Positions 61,995-64,000 of a stretch of 64,000 nucleotides of DNA are shown piece by piece. The position numbers and the translations under genes are program-made. The stretch comes from Curvibacter cyanobacteriorum. Lineage in GTDB: Bacteria > Pseudomonadota > Gammaproteobacteria > Burkholderiales > Burkholderiaceae_C. The notes beneath the pieces are model-generated. The model made no database searches and was not told where the DNA came from. It was given only the letters and a program-made list of their open reading frames with translations. The DNA lies in the NCBI RefSeq assembly GCF_028649475.1, contig NZ_JAQSIP010000003.1:1-64000 (forward strand). The letters run 5' to 3'. Each line of letters starts with the position of its first letter. Within the stretch, counting starts at the first letter, position 1.

Positions 61995-62912
61995 TCACTC
62001 GATGTTCTGCACCTGTTCGCGCATCTGCTCGATCAGCACCTTCATGTCCACGCTGATGCGCGTCAGTTCCATGGCGGCCGACTTGGAACCCAGGGTGTTG
62101 GCCTCGCGGTGCAGCTCCTGGATCAGGAAGTCCAATCGCTTGCCCAGCTCGCCACCCTTGCTCAGCAGGCGCTCGAGCTCGTCGAGGTGGGAGTCCAGGC
62201 GGGTGATTTCTTCGGCCACGTCGATGCGGATCGCAAAGGCCGTGGCTTCGGACAGGGCCCGGTCCTGAGCGGCTTCGGGGGCGGTGGCGCCCTCGGCCAG
62301 GTTCATGGCTTCTTTCCAGCGCTCCAGGAAGCGTTGGCGTTGTTGCTCCACCAACTGCGGCACCAGGGGCACGGCCTGGGCGGCCAGCGCGCGCAGCTGG
62401 GCAATGCGGTCCAGCAGCATGGTGGACAGGCGGGCGCCTTCGCGTTGGCGAGCGGCCATCAGCTCCTTGATGGCCTTGCTGGCCAGGGCCTGGATCTGTT
62501 CGCCGGTGGTCTGCACCGTGCCGGCCTCGCTGCCGCCCAGGCGGATCACATCGGCCACGCTCAGCGGCGTGGCCTGGGGCAGCCAGGCGCGGATGTTGTC
62601 CTGCATGGCGTTGAGCTTTTGCAGCTGGCGGGTGGTGGGCTCTTTGAGGCCGCCCCCGTTTTCTTGCTCGACGGCGGCGCGCACCTCGACCTTGCCGCGC
62701 TTGAGCTTGGCATTCAGCAGCTCGCGCAGTGCGGGTTCATGCTGGCGCAGCTCCTCGGGCAGGCGAAAACTCAGGTCCAGGAAGCGGCTGTTGACCGAAC
62801 GGATCTCCAGCCCGATGCGGGTGGCGCCGGCGCTTTTGGCGTCGCCGCCGGTCTCGGAGGGGGCCACTTCCTGTTGGGCAGTGGCGTAACCGGTCATGCT
62901 GTAAACTGGCAT
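61995..62912 (-). CDS. yicC: YicC family endoribonuclease-like protein
   Basis: 305 residues. The N-terminal MTGYATAQQ and EIRSVNSRFLDLSFRLPEELRQHEPALRELLNAKLKRGKVEVR, plus a C-terminal FLIQELHREANTLGSKSAAMELTRISVDMKVLIEQMREQVQNIE, are the family's two signatures. Recent work assigns RNase activity to YicC-like proteins; here I rely only on family membership. It is divergent from the Ser/Thr kinase. In related genomes it usually sits directly upstream of gmk. Confidence 0.93.
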   Translation of the reverse strand: MPVYSMTGYATAQQEVAPSETGGDAKSAGATRIGLEIRSVNSRFLDLSFRLPEELRQHEPALRELLNAKLKRGKVEVRAAVEQENGGGLKEPTTRQLQKLNAMQDNIRAWLPQATPLSVADVIRLGGSEAGTVQTTGEQIQALASKAIKELMAARQREGARLSTMLLDRIAQLRALAAQAVPLVPQLVEQQRQRFLERWKEAMNLAEGATAPEAAQDRALSEATAFAIRIDVAEEITRLDSHLDELERLLSKGGELGKRLDFLIQELHREANTLGSKSAAMELTRISVDMKVLIEQMREQVQNIE

Positions 62913-62983
62913 TGGACTTTTTCACGTAACTTCAATACTGCGGATTATCCCGCCTGGGCGCCTCGCCGTCCTGCTTCTCAACC

Positions 62984-63994
62984 ATGTCGAAGGTCAAACC
63001 GGCGCCGCTTCCACCAGATACCGTGATCGGTGGTTACCGCGTGGTGCGTCGCCTGTCCGCGGGCGGCTTTGGCGTGGTGTACCTGTCGCTGGACATGGAA
63101 GGCCAGCAGGTCGCTGTCAAAGAGTACCTGCCGTCTTCGCTGGCCACCCGGGCCCCGGGCGAGCTGTTGCCCAAGGTGCCGCCCGAAAAGCTGTCGCTGT
63201 ACCGACTGGGGCTGAAGAGCTTTTTTGAAGAAGGGCGCTCGCTGGCGCAGATTTCCCACCCTTCGGTGGTCAGCGTGCTCAACTTCTTCCGTGAGAACGA
63301 AACCGTCTACATGGTGATGAACTACCTGGAGGGGGCCACCCTGCAGGACTTCATCATCACCGCGCGCGACCTCAAGACGCAGAAGGTGTTCCGCGAGTCC
63401 ACCATCCGCTCGCTGTTTGACGAGGTGCTGCGCGGCCTGCGCATCGTGCACCAGCACAAGATGCTGCACCTGGACATCAAGCCGGCCAACATCTTCATCA
63501 CCGACGACAACAAGGCGGTGCTGATTGATTTTGGCGCCGCGCGCGAAGTGCTTTCCAAGGAAGGCAACTTCATCCGTCCGATGTACACGCCCGGCTTTGC
63601 TGCGCCCGAGATGTACCGCCGCGACGCGTCGATGGGCCCCTGGACCGACATCTACGCGATTGGTGCCTGCATCTACGCCTGCATGCAGGGCTACCCGCCC
63701 AACGAAGCACCGCAGCGGCTGGAGAAGGACCGCCTCTCGCTGGCCCTGTCGCGCTTGCGTGGCGTGTACTCGGACAACCTGATCGAGGTGGTTGAGTGGT
63801 GCATGGCACTGGACCCGCTGTCGCGTCCGCAGTCGGTGTTTGCCTTGCAAAAAGAGCTCAGCCGCGAAGGCGAGCGCCGCTACACCAAGCTGACGGTGGG
63901 TGAAAAAGTGCGCTTGCAGTTCGACACCCTGGTGTCGGACACCAAAAAGAAGACCGGGCGTGAGGCCACCGACATGGGGGCCAAACCCAAATGA
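62984..63994 (+). CDS. Eukaryotic-like serine/threonine protein kinase
   Basis: 336 residues. Kinase core: glycine-rich loop LSAGGFGVVY near residue 25, catalytic-loop HLDIKPANIFI (with D for the usual D of HRDLK), metal-binding DFG in LIDFGAAREV, and an activation segment ending APEMYRR (APE-like). There is no membrane helix or PASTA domain, so it is cytosolic. Its last codon overlaps the start of the next gene by four bases (ATGA), and a partner phosphatase commonly follows in relatives. Confidence 0.9.
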   Translation: MSKVKPAPLPPDTVIGGYRVVRRLSAGGFGVVYLSLDMEGQQVAVKEYLPSSLATRAPGELLPKVPPEKLSLYRLGLKSFFEEGRSLAQISHPSVVSVLNFFRENETVYMVMNYLEGATLQDFIITARDLKTQKVFRESTIRSLFDEVLRGLRIVHQHKMLHLDIKPANIFITDDNKAVLIDFGAAREVLSKEGNFIRPMYTPGFAAPEMYRRDASMGPWTDIYAIGACIYACMQGYPPNEAPQRLEKDRLSLALSRLRGVYSDNLIEVVEWCMALDPLSRPQSVFALQKELSREGERRYTKLTVGEKVRLQFDTLVSDTKKKTGREATDMGAKPK

Positions 63995-64000
63995 AGTTCT
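63991..64000 (+). CDS. Start of the next gene (partial, 10 bases)
   Basis: ATGAAGTTCT at the right edge overlaps the kinase stop by four bases, a translational-coupling arrangement. In related genomes a PP2C-type phosphatase often follows the kinase, but that cannot be checked here. Confidence 0.35.

Noticed and set aside
1-64000. CRISPR array, insertion sequence or rRNA genes
   Set aside because: No regularly spaced repeats, transposase gene or rRNA segment was seen anywhere in the window.

Overview
The window reads as about 64 kb of chromosome from a high-GC beta-proteobacterium, most likely order Burkholderiales and close to Comamonadaceae. The basis is codon and GC composition, the gmk-rpoZ-spoT and greB block, FadN-type fatty acid genes, TRAP and tripartite-binding type transporters, and the general style of the genes. 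This placement is an inference from family knowledge, not a database result.

Positions 1-8.3 kb are an integrated mobile element, not host backbone. It carries a phage GpA-type HUH replication endonuclease, an AlpA/excisionase-like small DNA-binding protein, an uncharacterised accessory protein with a C-terminal helix-turn-helix, a cold-shock/Excalibur membrane protein that looks frameshifted, a strikingly AT-rich gene for an NLR-like STAND NTPase with an N-terminal HEPN-type R-x4-H motif, and a tyrosine integrase broken by an in-frame TAA and lacking its usual N-terminus. No virion genes are visible. The element therefore resembles a phage-satellite or integrative element with a probable defence cargo gene, now probably immobile.

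8.5-21 kb is ordinary chromosome with an iron/nutrient flavour: a tannase-like lipoprotein esterase, an exported M20 carboxypeptidase, a TonB-dependent siderophore receptor behind a Fur box, a RelA/SpoT-domain protein next to a trypsin-like protease, an MBL-fold hydrolase and nitroreductase pair, small proteins, a thermonuclease-like protein and tRNA-Arg(ACG) with two candidate promoters and a strong terminator.

21.6-28.3 kb is a tight four-gene tripartite efflux operon: outer membrane lipoprotein, HlyD-type adaptor, RbbA-like NBD-NBD-permease fusion, second ABC-2 permease. 28.4-35.4 kb is a polyphosphate locus: PPK2, SulP transporter, PPK1, a small membrane protein, and a convergent polyphosphate:AMP phosphotransferase. 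35.6-39.4 kb is greB facing spoT-rpoZ-gmk.

39.7-52.4 kb holds a PsiF-like repeat protein, a DUF2252 protein, a PhnD-like binding protein with a histidine kinase but no response regulator, a gluconokinase/TRAP transporter operon opposed to a LacI-type regulator with two matching operators, an Mpo1-like protein, a Crp/Fnr regulator, and a MarR regulator divergent from a siderophore-interacting protein with two near-identical palindromes over the promoter.

52.6-61.9 kb is a fatty acid beta-oxidation locus: TetR regulator, acyl-CoA dehydrogenase, DUF2147 protein, FadN-type dehydrogenase/hydratase, DUF4442 hotdog protein, thiolase, then after a repeat-rich gap a TesB-like thioesterase and an enoyl-CoA hydratase. 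The window closes with yicC and a divergent Ser/Thr kinase.
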